DNA of 64,000 nucleotides from Schistosoma mansoni (lineage: Eukaryota; Platyhelminthes; Trematoda; Strigeidida; Schistosomatidae), in assembly GCF_000237925.1 (NCBI RefSeq), contig NC_031502.1, positions 31,153,229 to 31,217,228 of the forward strand, read 5' to 3'. A model generated the notes under the pieces. It searched no databases and was not told the origin of the DNA. It was given only the letters and a program-made list of their open reading frames with translations. Positions 1 to 10,627 of the stretch are shown in pieces. A program made the translations under genes and the position numbers. Each line of letters begins with the position of its first letter. Within the stretch, counting starts at the first letter, position 1.

Positions 1-546
1 TCAGTGGTGTTATCGACCTAGAAGAACGATCATTGAGTTTAAATGAAAACTAGCCATTACATATAGCCTCTCCGTAAATATTTGCACAACGTCGCGTTCT
101 CTGTGAGCGGAACTCCAGCAAGTATATTGGTTTTGTTCTCCTGTCGAACCTCGGATTAAGAAACCATACTGCCTACTTTGAAACTTCATGGATAAAAAAG
201 AGTAGGCGCTGGACTTTCTTAGCCACTTCTATGTGAAGGTAACCACCAGACATACTAACTATTTATGGTACACTCTACAGACACAATTCTCTGGAAGATA
301 TAGCACGTATGATGATTTAAAACGTAACCCTTTCAACCTTACTGATCGTCAGTAAATTAAATCAACTGCGTTTACTAAATAACAAAAGGAAAGTCGAGAG
401 CTCTGTCGATGACTTAGATTAGATTATATTCACTGATCGTAATCAGTGACTGTTAGACATTGAATAAAATCCGGGTAAAAAAATAATTTCTCAGACGATA
501 CTAAAAATACAATACTATGCCATAAAAGTCTGGACGAATTTTAAAC

Positions 547-1030
547 TTACAACTTTGTAGTATGTAGATAATCTTCATATGAAACTCGACCGTCACAATC
601 TTGGTCAAACTCTCTGAAAATAGTACGCAGTAGACCAGATGGTAAAGATGGTAAGTATCGACTCCATATTTTGTGTAAATCATTCATTGTGACAAAGTCC
701 CTCGAATTTAGATCTAAACAATCAAATGATAATCTATTGTGTTCGTCAATATGTGGAAGATTATTCTGAAAATGTTTCTGAAGCATTTGGACGGAAGAAA
801 GAAAACTATTTACAATCAGAAAATAAATAGTTTACAAACCCAGAAAATGTTATACCAATTGGCTCACCATTGAGATTTGATTCTGAAAATGATAAAATAC
901 ATTTCATCTCTTCTTTATTCGGTTTTCTTCCATAAAGTTCAATAAATAACAATTTGCAGCCTTCTTTATCCACGTACAATCCATCAGGACAGCTATAATT
1001 GCTAAAGACTTTACGCAAGAAACTGAACAT
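547..1030 (-). CDS. EFCAB11: EF-hand protein, EFCAB11-like, two exons
   Basis: Exon 1 is 1030..836 and exon 2 is 777..547. They are joined across a 58-nt intron (donor GTAAAC, acceptor CTTCAG), phase 0, giving about 141 aa; human EFCAB11 is about 163 aa. Order and spacing match EFCAB11: an N-terminal helix, a degenerate hand around LYGRKPNKEE, then a second pair of hands. Only the last loop, DQDCDGRVSYED, has canonical calcium ligands (Asp at 1, 3 and 5, Gly at 6, Asp at 12), so probably one site binds Ca2+. The family is poorly characterised, so the role is unknown beyond calcium binding. The ATG at 1030 is the first Met in an open frame and an upstream exon is possible. The alternative donor GTAAAT gives the wrong phase. 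Confidence 0.72.
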
Positions 1031-1727
1031 ATTAATGGAGTGGTTTGAATAAAAGACTTGATAAGGTCCAGCTAGCTAGTAAAAAAACAGCTGATGAGGT
1101 CTTCCTACAGGTCAAGCATTATGGTGCGAAAAAGTCTATAAAATAAAAAGATAGGCAGCAATTCAGTGCACCAGTAAATTAAAAAACAAGAAACACAGAC
1201 ATGGAGAATCACTGGCATGCTTAACCACTTAAGAAATTCTCTGTGTTCATGAAATTCGACTCGATATCACCAAAACACGTTAATAACATGCTAATAATAT
1301 AACTAGAATCGAACAGTTACAGTAAGCAGTCAAGCAGAATGACGGTATATCTGCCTGAGAGGTTCACTTAAACATATACTGATTCTCTCGTGATGATTTT
1401 AGATGTTCTTTCCAGGGGTAGCTTGGTAGAAATCTTAGTAAGTATTGCAACTATTTTGATTTTCACAAATTGACAACTTTGCAATACAACACTAGTTAAA
1501 TAAATATATAAACTTACCACATCTTACAAATTTCGATCAATCTTTAAAGTCGCATTAAAATGAGTTAAATTAACAAAAATGCCCCAACTTGCGGCTGATT
1601 GGACCAAAGGGTTTATATATTTAGGAACCATAAAGAAAATAATAAATACATGATTTTGATACCTAGCATGCTGCAATCTCTGAAAGATATTGTTCGGACG
1701 ATTTTATCCTGGTTTTCGGATATTATA
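1031..1727. other. Intergenic stretch, nothing recognised
   Basis: This is AT-rich sequence between the EF-hand gene and the LTR element. I see no long open frame, RNA gene or clear repeat. It would contain the promoter of the EF-hand gene, but no specific site can be supported. Confidence 0.5.
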
Positions 1728-1732
1728 GTAAT

Positions 1733-2175
1733 TGTTATGTCTGTGGCCGAGTGGATGATTTGCTAATGTGTGGCTCGATAGAACCGCCAAACAGGGAGCA
1801 GCGGATTATCGGTTGGAACAGTGACACGAAACCCGTACGAGCAGACTAGAGTGCTAACCGGTCCTGCGATCTGCCTAGCCCAACCAGTTAAGTCCAAAAC
1901 ACCAATAACAGCCTCAGTGGTAAAAATCATTATTTACAAACATACTGGGTTTTTATACAACCAAAGTAATCAATAACTGAGTATAACTCAACAATCGTAT
2001 GATAATAAATCAAAGATCAAAATAAAGCTCATGATAAGAGAAACACGAATATGAATAGTTTAGTTACGTAACAATTGTACAATAGGAAATAACATGCGAA
2101 TTATGTGAAGAGTCTAAAAACATACTACTTTACATTCGAGATAATTTTTGGGATATTCCTGTGAATATCCTAACA
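1733..2175 (-). repeat. 3' LTR of the minus-strand element
   Basis: This is the second 443-bp terminal repeat. It lies downstream of the integrase tail in minus-strand sense and next to a purine tract. The visible difference from the other LTR is TTTTTGGG versus TTTTTTGG near 2150. Confidence 0.93.
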
Positions 2176-2185
2176 CCTCCCCTTG
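2176..2185 (-). promoter_or_regulatory. Polypurine tract
   Basis: In minus-strand sense, CAAGGGGAGG directly abuts the 3' LTR. Its position and purine composition fit a plus-strand priming tract. Confidence 0.7.
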
Positions 2186-2192
2186 GAAAAAA

Positions 2193-2621
2193 TTAATAGC
2201 GACGCAATCGTGGGTTTACCTGAAAGTTCTTTGGTTTTCTGCGTTTGCGTCCCGACCTCCTTGGAGGTAACGACCGAGAACCTGAAGAATGTTCTGCCTG
2301 ATTGGATGACTGAGTTGCCTCCGTTGTAGGTATTGGCGGAAGTTGGAAAGTATCCAGTAATAAATCGAGTGGGACGCGTTTCGTAACTTCAATTTTTTTC
2401 TTGGCTTCTCTTGGCCTTAGTTGATTATGGTGCCTGGTCCAGATTTCTTTGTTTACTCTGACCTCATACATGACCTTCCCCTGTCTCTTTGCGACTTCAC
2501 CCTCTATCCATCTATCAAACCCATGTCTATAGTCCCGCACATACACTTTTGCGCCAACTTCGTAGGGAATTCGGGTATTCTTCATGTGAGGACTCTTCTG
2601 GGCTACTCGCCTGGGTGTCAT
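2193..2621 (-). pseudogene. Integrase C-terminal domain remnant
   Basis: This 142-aa open frame resembles the end of Ty3/Gypsy integrases: an SH3-like piece (VGAKVYVRDYRHG, then WTRHHNQLRPR) followed by a basic Pro/Arg-rich tail that ends 18 bp before the 3' LTR. The zinc-binding HHCC and DDE core parts are absent. The frame starts about 15 bp after the protease frame stops, so a large internal deletion joined the protease end to the integrase tail near 2622-2640. Confidence 0.8.
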
Positions 2622-2636
2622 CGCACTATGGACTGT

Positions 2637-4076
2637 TCATAGCTTCCAACCAGGCTGGAGGAGTTCGATGAATCGATTTTGGAGGTCTGAAGCATGCTGT
2701 TGTGTAGTAGCAGGAGTTTGTACTTGATTACAGATAGTGCTGATAGGAAGATTGGCAAGACCAAGTACTTCGAACCAATCTAAACCCAGAAGGTTGAGAG
2801 GAGATTTGGTGATGTAGCACGTTCCGTTGAAGGTTGTATCTCTGAACGAAATACAGCACTTAAGTTCACCATGAAGGCGGAGATGACCCCCACATGCACT
2901 CACGGCTGTCTGCGAAGATGGTTCGATGGGAGGTTGACCCAAGGTTCGCCAAGTATCTTTCGACAGAATAGTGATATCTGATGCAGTGTCCAACTGCAAT
3001 CGAACTGGCTGACCATTGATTGAGAGGGTAAGAAATTTGCGTCGCGTGGCGGCATGGGTGTGGAAGACTGCTGCTAAACTTCCTGATGAGGGAACCGGTT
3101 TTTTAGGATAACGATGCTGCGTCTGTGCATTTCGACGGCTATTGTGTCGATGGGATTGACAAAAACCGCTTTTGTGACCAACTTTATGACAGCGATCGCA
3201 CAGCTGCTGTTTGAATGGACAAAATTTCACATAATGCCAGGCTCCACAGTGCCAACATGGAGAGGGGGGCTTCTTGTGAACCGGTCTGGAGTGATTAGAG
3301 AAAGAAGGAGCACTGGCTTTCGTAGGGCCACAGGTTGTTGATCTCGGAGATTTGTTCTGACGTTGGACAGCGTGAACTTCGCAACCACCCTGGCCCCCAG
3401 ATTGGACCAAAGTGGTGTCACGCTGCAGGTTGACAATGCGTTGATACTCGTCGGCGATTGCATTAAGTGTTAGCGTTGGGTCTTGTTCAAGGCGGTTCAG
3501 CAATCGAGTTCTGATGTCGGAGAATTTGGGTGACTGAAGACTACATATGAATACGAGGGATTTGAATTGGTCGTCGGTAAGGGATTTGAGCTTAAACCGT
3601 TCGCACTCACGGTTGACAATGTCAACATGGGTTAAGAAGTCATCGGACTCGTTCATGACCAGTTTTAAACAGCGATAACGCGTATTGAAGAGTGAATGAT
3701 GGTCACCAAAAAGTTGACTGAGAGTTTGGACAGTGGCATCGAAGGAACGGTCTCATGGGTTCTGTGGTAGAATAAAGTTGCAATACTTATCAAGCTCTGA
3801 TGGACCAAATATTTGAAGGAGAAGACGCACCTTCCACGAATCATCTCTGTCAGCAAGGTCGACTTTAAAAAGATCTTCATAACGTCTGAACCAGGTATCA
3901 AATGTAATATTGGCATCAGGATCATAAAGAAACTCTGAAATACCATTGGTAATACCGTCGACTGATTGAGGGATTGTTGGTGTACATGAGACTCGAGAAG
4001 AGATCTGCGTCTGAGTAAACATCTCCATCAGCTTCAGCTGTTGCTTGAACAATTCTTCTAATTTAACTGGATCCAT
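2637..4076 (-). pseudogene. gag-protease ORF with one in-frame TGA
   Basis: The frame opens at ATG 4076 and runs to the stop at 2639..2637, interrupted by a single TGA at 3755..3753. Sequence on both sides of the TGA is continuous gag in the same frame, so this is one nonsense change (an original CGA is likely) and not two genes. After the gag core come two zinc knuckles: CWHCGAWHYVKFC (CX2CX3HX4C) and CDRCHKVGHKSGFC (classical CX2CX4HX4C). An aspartic protease follows with catalytic motif LDTASDITIL and later LLGLDWFEVLG. The frame ends just after LLQPGWKL, where reverse transcriptase would begin. Read-through of the TGA cannot be excluded. Confidence 0.85.
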
Positions 4077-4097
4077 AGCTAGTTAGCAACTTGTTTG

Positions 4098-4114
4098 CAA
4101 AATCCCCGTCGCCA
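4098..4114 (-). promoter_or_regulatory. Putative primer-binding site
   Basis: On the minus strand, three bases after the 5' LTR end, the sequence starts TGGCGACGGGGAT. A leading TGG complements the CCA 3' end of a tRNA, as expected for a (-)-strand primer site. The tRNA is not identified. Confidence 0.6.
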
Positions 4115-4117
4115 AAT

Positions 4118-4560
4118 TGTTATGTCTGTGGCCGAGTGGATGATTTGCTAATGTGTGGCTCGATAGAACCGCCAAACAGGGAGCAGCGGATTATCGGTTG
4201 GAACAGTGACACGAAACCCGTACGAGCAGACTAGAGTGCTAACCGGTCCTGCGATCTGCCTAGCCCAACCAGTTAAGTCCAAAACACCAATAACAGCCTC
4301 AGTGGTAAAAATCATTATTTACAAACATACTGGGTTTTTATACAACCAAAGTAATCAATAACTGAGTATAACTCAACAATCGTATGATAATAAATCAAAG
4401 ATCAAAATAAAGCTCATGATAAGAGAAACACGAATATGAATAGTTTAGTTACGTAACAATTGTACAATAGGAAATAACATGCGAATTATGTGAAGAGTCT
4501 AAAAACATACTACTTTACATTCGAGATAATTTTTTGGATATTCCTGTGAATATCCTAACA
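4118..4560 (-). repeat. 5' LTR of the minus-strand element
   Basis: This is a 443-bp terminal repeat, nearly identical to 1733-2175. Because the coding frames run on the minus strand, this copy is the upstream (5') LTR and should carry the promoter. Its TGTTA/TAACA ends are short perfect inverted termini typical of integrase-processed LTRs. Confidence 0.93.
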
Positions 4561-4565
4561 GTAAT

Positions 4566-5381
4566 ATACTGTATAGGCATAAAGATGAAAACGTTAGTAC
4601 TTTGGAAAACATTTGAATAACGTCTTCAGATTGTACAGTTATGAATCGGTAACTATTGCATTGTAAACAAATATTGGAGTATACATATGAACATGCTGGT
4701 TGTTTTAATCACAATTTTAGATTGAAAATAATAGATTATGGGTTGACTAATTCTCAAATAAAACCATGATAGTTAATTACTAGGATTAAAGGTGTCATGC
4801 GAGGAAAAGCAGTAGAAATCATATGGCCTAAAGTGATGAGTCCTAATTAACGGATTAAAATCCTATGTAAAAAATAGAAATCGTTATGTCATGGTAATTG
4901 TGATGGTGATAATGATAATAAGAATATTAATAAGAATATCGTGTAAAATAAGGAAGATGGACGTATAATTAATAAAGTATCACAGGAAAATACTGAAAAT
5001 CTGTTCATCGATGTAAAGTCAAACCTAATGATAAGTCACTGAAAAGATATGCCTTTAGCCATATTGAATTATATTGGACGTGTCACTAAGTTAAAAAGAG
5101 AGATCCCATAGAGCTTATATACCACTGAAGATCTTCCTCGAAATCTAAAGGATTTATTTTTGAAATATGTCCAGGAAGTAAAAAAGACACAAGGGAAATA
5201 AGGGAGGAATCAATCAAATCAAAAGGTAACCAATCATCTGAACCTGACTTACCTGGTAGCTGGTACGCTTTTAACTTTACTTCTGTAAGTTTGAATAAGA
5301 CTCCACTAGAAGTTGGTTACTAGGTCCAAAGTTTTGTGATAAGCGTAGATATGAGAATTATTTGAAGACAGATCTTTGGTT
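4566..5381. other. Intergenic, nothing recognised
   Basis: This is AT-rich DNA between the LTR element and an inverted-repeat element. No open frame of note, RNA or repeat was recognised. Confidence 0.4.
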
Positions 5382-5770
5382 GAAAATCTATTTATCCAGA
5401 CACAGGGTTTAGTAGAATCAAGAGATTTCAAGCTTGTTGGATTTTTATGTTGTGTTTAGTCGATGTGAAGTCTTCACTGTTACGTCTGGACATGACCCTA
5501 GTTCCCAGAATATTGTTTGGTCATTCGTAAAAAGGCTCATTTTATTTGTTACCAATCTTTTTAAGAAATTACAGCACCTTGTTCTTTGCAGTGACCATAA
5601 AACATTCATTAAATTCTAATTTTCAGATGGCCTTACTTTTCTTAGCAAGCACGCTTCTAATGTGATGCTTGTTGCTTGTAAACTAATTACAGCTGTTAAT
5701 CAATGTAGTTTTGAATCTTTCTAGTTCTAAATTTTTTGACCAAACCTTGTGTCTGGATAAATAGATTCTC
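5382..5770. mobile_element. Possible MITE with about 29-bp inverted ends
   Basis: The segment 5382-5410 (GAAAATCTATTTATCCAGAC onward) is repeated in reverse complement at 5742-5770 with about two mismatches. Weaker inverted similarity continues inward (AATCAAGAGATTTC against its counterpart near 5710-5725). The 389-bp span has no transposase and only a short, unconvincing open frame. This architecture fits a miniature inverted-repeat element, but no target duplication was identified and the family is unknown. Confidence 0.5.
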
Positions 5771-5789
5771 GAACTAAAAGTTCGTCTTT

Positions 5790-8700
5790 ACGTTACTCTT
5801 GTCAAGCATATTTACACATATTAGAATTAAAGAATATGATAGAGTTTGAGTTCTTTACTCAAAGCAAAAGATAAAACTTGATCCAAAGTAATGGGGTAAA
5901 TAATTAGATTTGCCATCGTAGTAAATCTTCCTACTGTAAAGCTACTGTGAGAAATAAAATACAGTCCAGTAACGGTACACAGTGTGGTTTCACTTAGTAG
6001 GACAAACACCACAGAGTGAATTTCCGTCATCTAAAAATGATTTGGTTTTCAGTTTAAATGTGCCAATTTATAAAATATGTGAGTGAAAGTAATTATCAAA
6101 TGCACTTCAAGTCCGTAAACGCTAATTAGTAGATTTTATACTTTCCTTCGAAGAACAGTTCATTCCTTGTCTAAACTGAAAACAATTAAGGTAATAGCTG
6201 AACTTTATGATCAGATCTGCCAAATTTCCTACACCAAGGTATCAAAAGTGGAATCTATTCTTGCTTTTGGGTTTAAAAGAACCAAATAAATGAGTTTCTT
6301 TATTTTTAATGACTCATTCTACTCAAGAACCAGAAAAGCGAATGTTTTGCTCATACATGTATCTATGCATTTGTATATAGTTCTGATAAGGACCATAGAG
6401 GCAATTTGTCTTTTACGACGTACGTTTTTTGAAACAATTTCATAGTGACATACATGGAGCACGATCTAAGGTCATAATAGTCACTGCTTAGATCTATGAT
6501 GAGAGTGTCAGGAAGTTGGTTCAAATAATTAAACACCCAGCGGCCATCCAGATTTGTATGAGAAAAATAAGGTCGACATCTAATAAACTAACAACGAGGA
6601 CTTCCGTAAACTATACATGCATAAACTAATCCGAACTTACAATCAGTGTATACTATAAATAATCCAGTTGGGAATTAAATAGGGTCAAATGGTACCATAT
6701 GAAAGCAAATTAATTGAAAATTTATCCATACGAAAGCTCAAATGTTGCGTATCCCCTATATTTTCCAAACGTTTGTCTTCACATTCTGCATAGCTTGTTC
6801 ATGTGAAATGGTTGGCTGACTAGGCCTTGTGTATCAACAATTTCTCAGGGAAAACATGTTTGATGTTCGGTAATTAATGGTTTAAAATGGTTGTGAATGG
6901 AACAGAAGAGATATTTTAAGTGGATTTCTGTGTCAACCAACAACAAATCAGTGATTCTCCCTAGCAGGATTATTCTGTGAAGCATTTCGATGTAACATGC
7001 ACGAGCAATCTGGTCAGATATTTTGAAAAAACCTATGTGTACGACATGAATTATACACTACCGTTAAGATCAAGGATGTTAGTACGTAGATTTTTAGCAT
7101 TCAATAGATTTGGAATACATTTGTGATTCTTCCTGGTGCATGTGTTTGAAAAATCGTTTTAAATTGACTCTAATTCAGTGTATTCGTAACATAAAAAGTA
7201 CATATCGTGAACCTTGACTTGGATTATATAAGTAAAAACTCATGTTTTTATTTGGCCTGTTCGTTAACTGTAATTATTATTGTTTCTGGGTTCTGTTAGT
7301 GCATAAAAAGTCAGAGAATGAAAGGAAATTTGTGAAAAATTACAAAGTGTTGATATAATACATATACATAGCCTTTAACTATCCATCTGGATCCTGCGGT
7401 CTGTTCTGCGATACGAAATGTCTTCTCATTTGATCTTTAAGTGTTCTGCCTATACAATGCTTTTGATGTACTGAAACTCTTTTCTCCGTCTGACGACTAT
7501 GAGAGCTTCGAGGCCACGTTCAGCTAGATGTTTACAAGCAATCTTGTGAGTAGCGTGTAGCATACTAGAAACTTCGATATATTTCTGTTAATTTCCTGAG
7601 AATCCTTTAGATTAACTGTTTTCACTGCCTGAGTGCAAGTTTCCATGCTAACTTTGATAGTGATCGTAGGTATGCATTGGTCTACAAAACCAAGTAGCTT
7701 CTTACCTATTCGGGGAAAAAAGCAGCGCAATAACCAATGTGGTTTTGTTGGATGCGTACTTGTTTAGAACCTGGAGAATGTGACTGATCTTTGAATCTTA
7801 AGTATCAGTAACCCTGTGTATGTTTTGCTATGTGAGTAAGCCATTGCTGATCCTGGAAGCAGAGGAAGATTTGGACATCGCCGTTTACAGTCTAAGACAA
7901 AATCCCACTATTACTGTTTTTTTCGTGTTTTAAGTCGAGTTGGGTTATAAAACGTTTCAGACGTACTAAAAGCTTGACTATCACTAATTACAGCTACTTT
8001 TGTAAATTTTATTAATCTTTTTAGTCACTGATAGCGTAACTGTTATCACCTCCCACGTTCTTTTCGCTTACATTTTTCGATTTTTTCCATGGTGCTACTC
8101 CCATCAAACTAGTTAAAATGGTCTTTAAAAATCAATGATGTAGTCCACCATTGTTTTTTCGGTGTCGAAGATGGCATTCAGTGTGATAGCTAATAAAAAT
8201 GTTGTCAGAAAACGTGCACCAATATGTCATCAACTATATACGGACGCCGCTGAAAACTAGCCTTATCCTGGTTATGTCGAGAGTACTGCCTCACAAAGTC
8301 GATTCTACTCGATGAAGTCAGACAAATCCCTACCTTGTTAAAAAAAAGTGCTAAACGACGGCCAAATACCTTTGGTAAATCCAGCATAAGTCAAGAAAAA
8401 CACTGTATGCGCTACTGCTGATAGTGCAGATTTGGACGTACTAAGAATCGAAAGTTCTTGACTATCGCGATTGAAGAAAACACCAGTCTTAAGTTTTGGT
8501 TATCCATAGAAGCCTTATAGACAAATGTTCGTAGTCTAAAAAAATCCATGAGCTATTAGTATTAATGAATGAATTTAAAGTTCTCATTATAGCCGTGCAT
8601 AACTCTGGCATTATTAATGGACTATTGTGTTATGGCTTCTTGAGAATCGATAGGGAGTATAGTAGTAATATACACTAAACGTAATAAGGATATATGTTTC

Positions 8701-8860
8701 CTTGCTTGAGTGTCATGAGGGCGAAATCCGTGGGGCAAATAGATGCAAACGCATTTTTAGCGATTTCATATTTATTCTAGGTCGCATCAACCATACGTAG
8801 GTTAATCTGCTTCATTCATGATTTTGTATTGGGAAATATTAAGCCCTGAATCAAAAGTAG
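5790..8860. other. Gene-free stretch
   Basis: About 3 kb of AT-rich sequence. Small open frames (for example at 5827-6030, 7524-7730 and 8205-8387) show no recognisable motif or splice context and are probably chance. I see no RNA gene or clear repeat. Confidence 0.4.
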
Positions 8861-8869
8861 GTGTCTGAC

Positions 8870-9480
8870 ATTGAGAGATTTTAATGCACCAGACATCAAT
8901 TGGAAAGATTTTTCTTCAGTTGGGTCTGACGATATATTTGATACAGGCTTCTTTGATGGAACATGGTTTAGTACAGTATGAGACCAGACACATTTTCTGG
9001 AACAAAATCCTCTTTACTTAGTTAAAGCTCGCACATTAGACTGTCCAAAAATTCTATCACTACTTACAAAGTGGTTAGGTAACTCTGTTATTTTTGGATT
9101 AAAGCCTATGATAGTTTGTGATTGAACTTAACATTGTCCGAACAGACATTTTATCTATTTAAATTGAGCTACTTCAGCATTATGTATAGCTGATATTAAC
9201 TCTTTTAATGAAAAAGGGTGGTTTAAATTTAAATATCCTCTATTATACCATGGATAACCTCATGCGAACGAACCAATCGTTTGTCATTTACAACGAAATA
9301 GGTCAGGGAACTTCTTAGACGTAAATGTGGACATCAAAGTTTGTTCATCTGTACAGCCTCTGAGCTATATAGATTCACTAGCTGTAAGACTTGGAAATAA
9401 TGACTAGACTCTTACCACCATCAGTTGGTAGTATTTTACAGAAGTAACTTCACAACACCACATCTCCATTAGTCTTCCAC
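8870..9480 (+). pseudogene. Relic of a CR1-type retrotransposon endonuclease
   Basis: On the plus strand from about 8876, the frame reads RDFNAPDINWKDFSSVGSDD. This is the GDFN(A/L)P-x-I-x-W signature of the apurinic-like endonuclease of non-LTR retrotransposons. After a stop near 8980, degraded pieces can be followed in shifting frames. There is no intact domain, so this is an old 5'-truncated fragment. Confidence 0.6.
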
Positions 9481-9587
9481 TACTATGGCCAGTAGAACTG
9501 ACTGCTAAAAGATGGAAATGCATCACTTCTTCTATACAGGAGGACAAGCTTTTGTTATAGTACTAAATCTGGCACAGTAAAAATTGT

Positions 9588-9860
9588 CGGCGAAACTATA
9601 ATTAATGGACGAACCAATCAGGTATAAGATAACAGGTCTCAGATTTTGGAGCGAAATTCACTCATTCGTTTGGTTAAATAGTTTTGGCATTACAGCTGAT
9701 ATTTTCGTGATGAAAACCCTCATTCTGATCTTTAACCTTGACCATCGGCTCTAAATCAGAATTCTAATACCTCACACAGGTTTATAACGCTCGTTTGATC
9801 CTAGTTATAAGGTGGACACACCAAAAATGTCTGTCCTCCTGCAAAGCGTAGGCGTCCACA
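9588..9860 (+). mobile_element. Merlin-related non-autonomous repeat copy
   Basis: The segment begins GGCGAAACTATAATTAATGG and is followed by GACGAACCAATCAG. It matches the reverse complement of the right end of the repeat at 18,803-19,197. Further blocks match in order: GCGAAATTC, then TAGTTTTGGCATTA, then CGTGATGAAAACCCT, then ATAGGTTTATA-like sequence and GATCCTAGTTATAAGG. So this is a second, diverged copy in opposite orientation. It has no coding capacity. Confidence 0.6.
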
Positions 9861-10480
9861 TTGTAAATGACTGAAATCCAAAACCTAGTGCGAGGTCTAC
9901 GCACATATTTGAGGAAAGACTCTTAGCTCAAACGAGAACCTCATGAGAATCTCGTTAGTGCATGCACGCACATTCAGTATTTCAAAGTACTGACGCACTT
10001 ATTTCATCTGAAAAAGCCCGCTTTTAGTTGTTACTGTCTAGCATGCATTTCTGATTTCTACTTATGCAAAGATTAAATGCAAGACAAGCACCTCAATGTA
10101 AGTTAGCAGTATATAATTCGAACATCTGCCTGAGCTAATAATGAAGTCAGTTGGTGGGATTCATATATATTTTTTTCAGCCTGATGAGCAACCAACTAAC
10201 AGAAAACACTAAACACTACATAGTGATTTACAAATTAATAATCTTCAAATTAAACAATTGCCCCAACTTACTGTTACCAACGTTACAGCATACAACTTCA
10301 TAAGAGTGAGAGACCTTGAAGCAGTCTCAAGGTTACGAGACAATATACAATACTTTAGTGGTAAACCTTAATCTCCATGACCAGAGATAGGAAATTTTTA
10401 ATTCTGAAATTTCGAAGCCTGAGTTGCACAGAAAACGTCTCGCGTGGAAAAAGGCGAAATAGTGGCCAACTCGATCAGTT
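9861..10480. other. Intergenic, nothing recognised
   Basis: This is sequence between the Merlin-related repeat and the 3' end of the CR1-like element. No gene was seen. Confidence 0.4.
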
Positions 10481-10627
10481 AGTGGTTCAAATGGTTCAAA
10501 TGGTTGAGGACGGAATAGAAGTTTTCGCTTAACGGGCTTCCGTGTCTAGTAGCAGTGGATCACCAATACCTCCAGGCAAAAACCTAGGTATATGAACGAT
10601 AATAGAGGAAAAAAAGAATTTGGTAGA

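Larger units (their letters stand above)
1728..4565 (-). mobile_element. Ty3/Gypsy-like LTR retrotransposon, pol-deleted, recent insertion
   Basis: Two direct repeats of 443 bp (1733-2175 and 4118-4560) bound a minus-strand interior. They begin TGTTA and end TAACA and are flanked by the 5-bp target duplication GTAAT at 1728-1732 and 4561-4565. By eye the LTRs differ at one base in a T/G run near the end. The interior encodes gag with zinc knuckles, an aspartic protease and an integrase C-terminal tail. Reverse transcriptase, RNase H and the integrase core are missing, so the copy is non-autonomous. Integrase lying last before the 3' LTR fits the Ty3/Gypsy order. The nearly identical LTRs imply recent integration, presumably helped by a complete relative. 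I cannot say which named schistosome family (Boudicca, Saci-2/3 or another) it belongs to. Confidence 0.93.
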
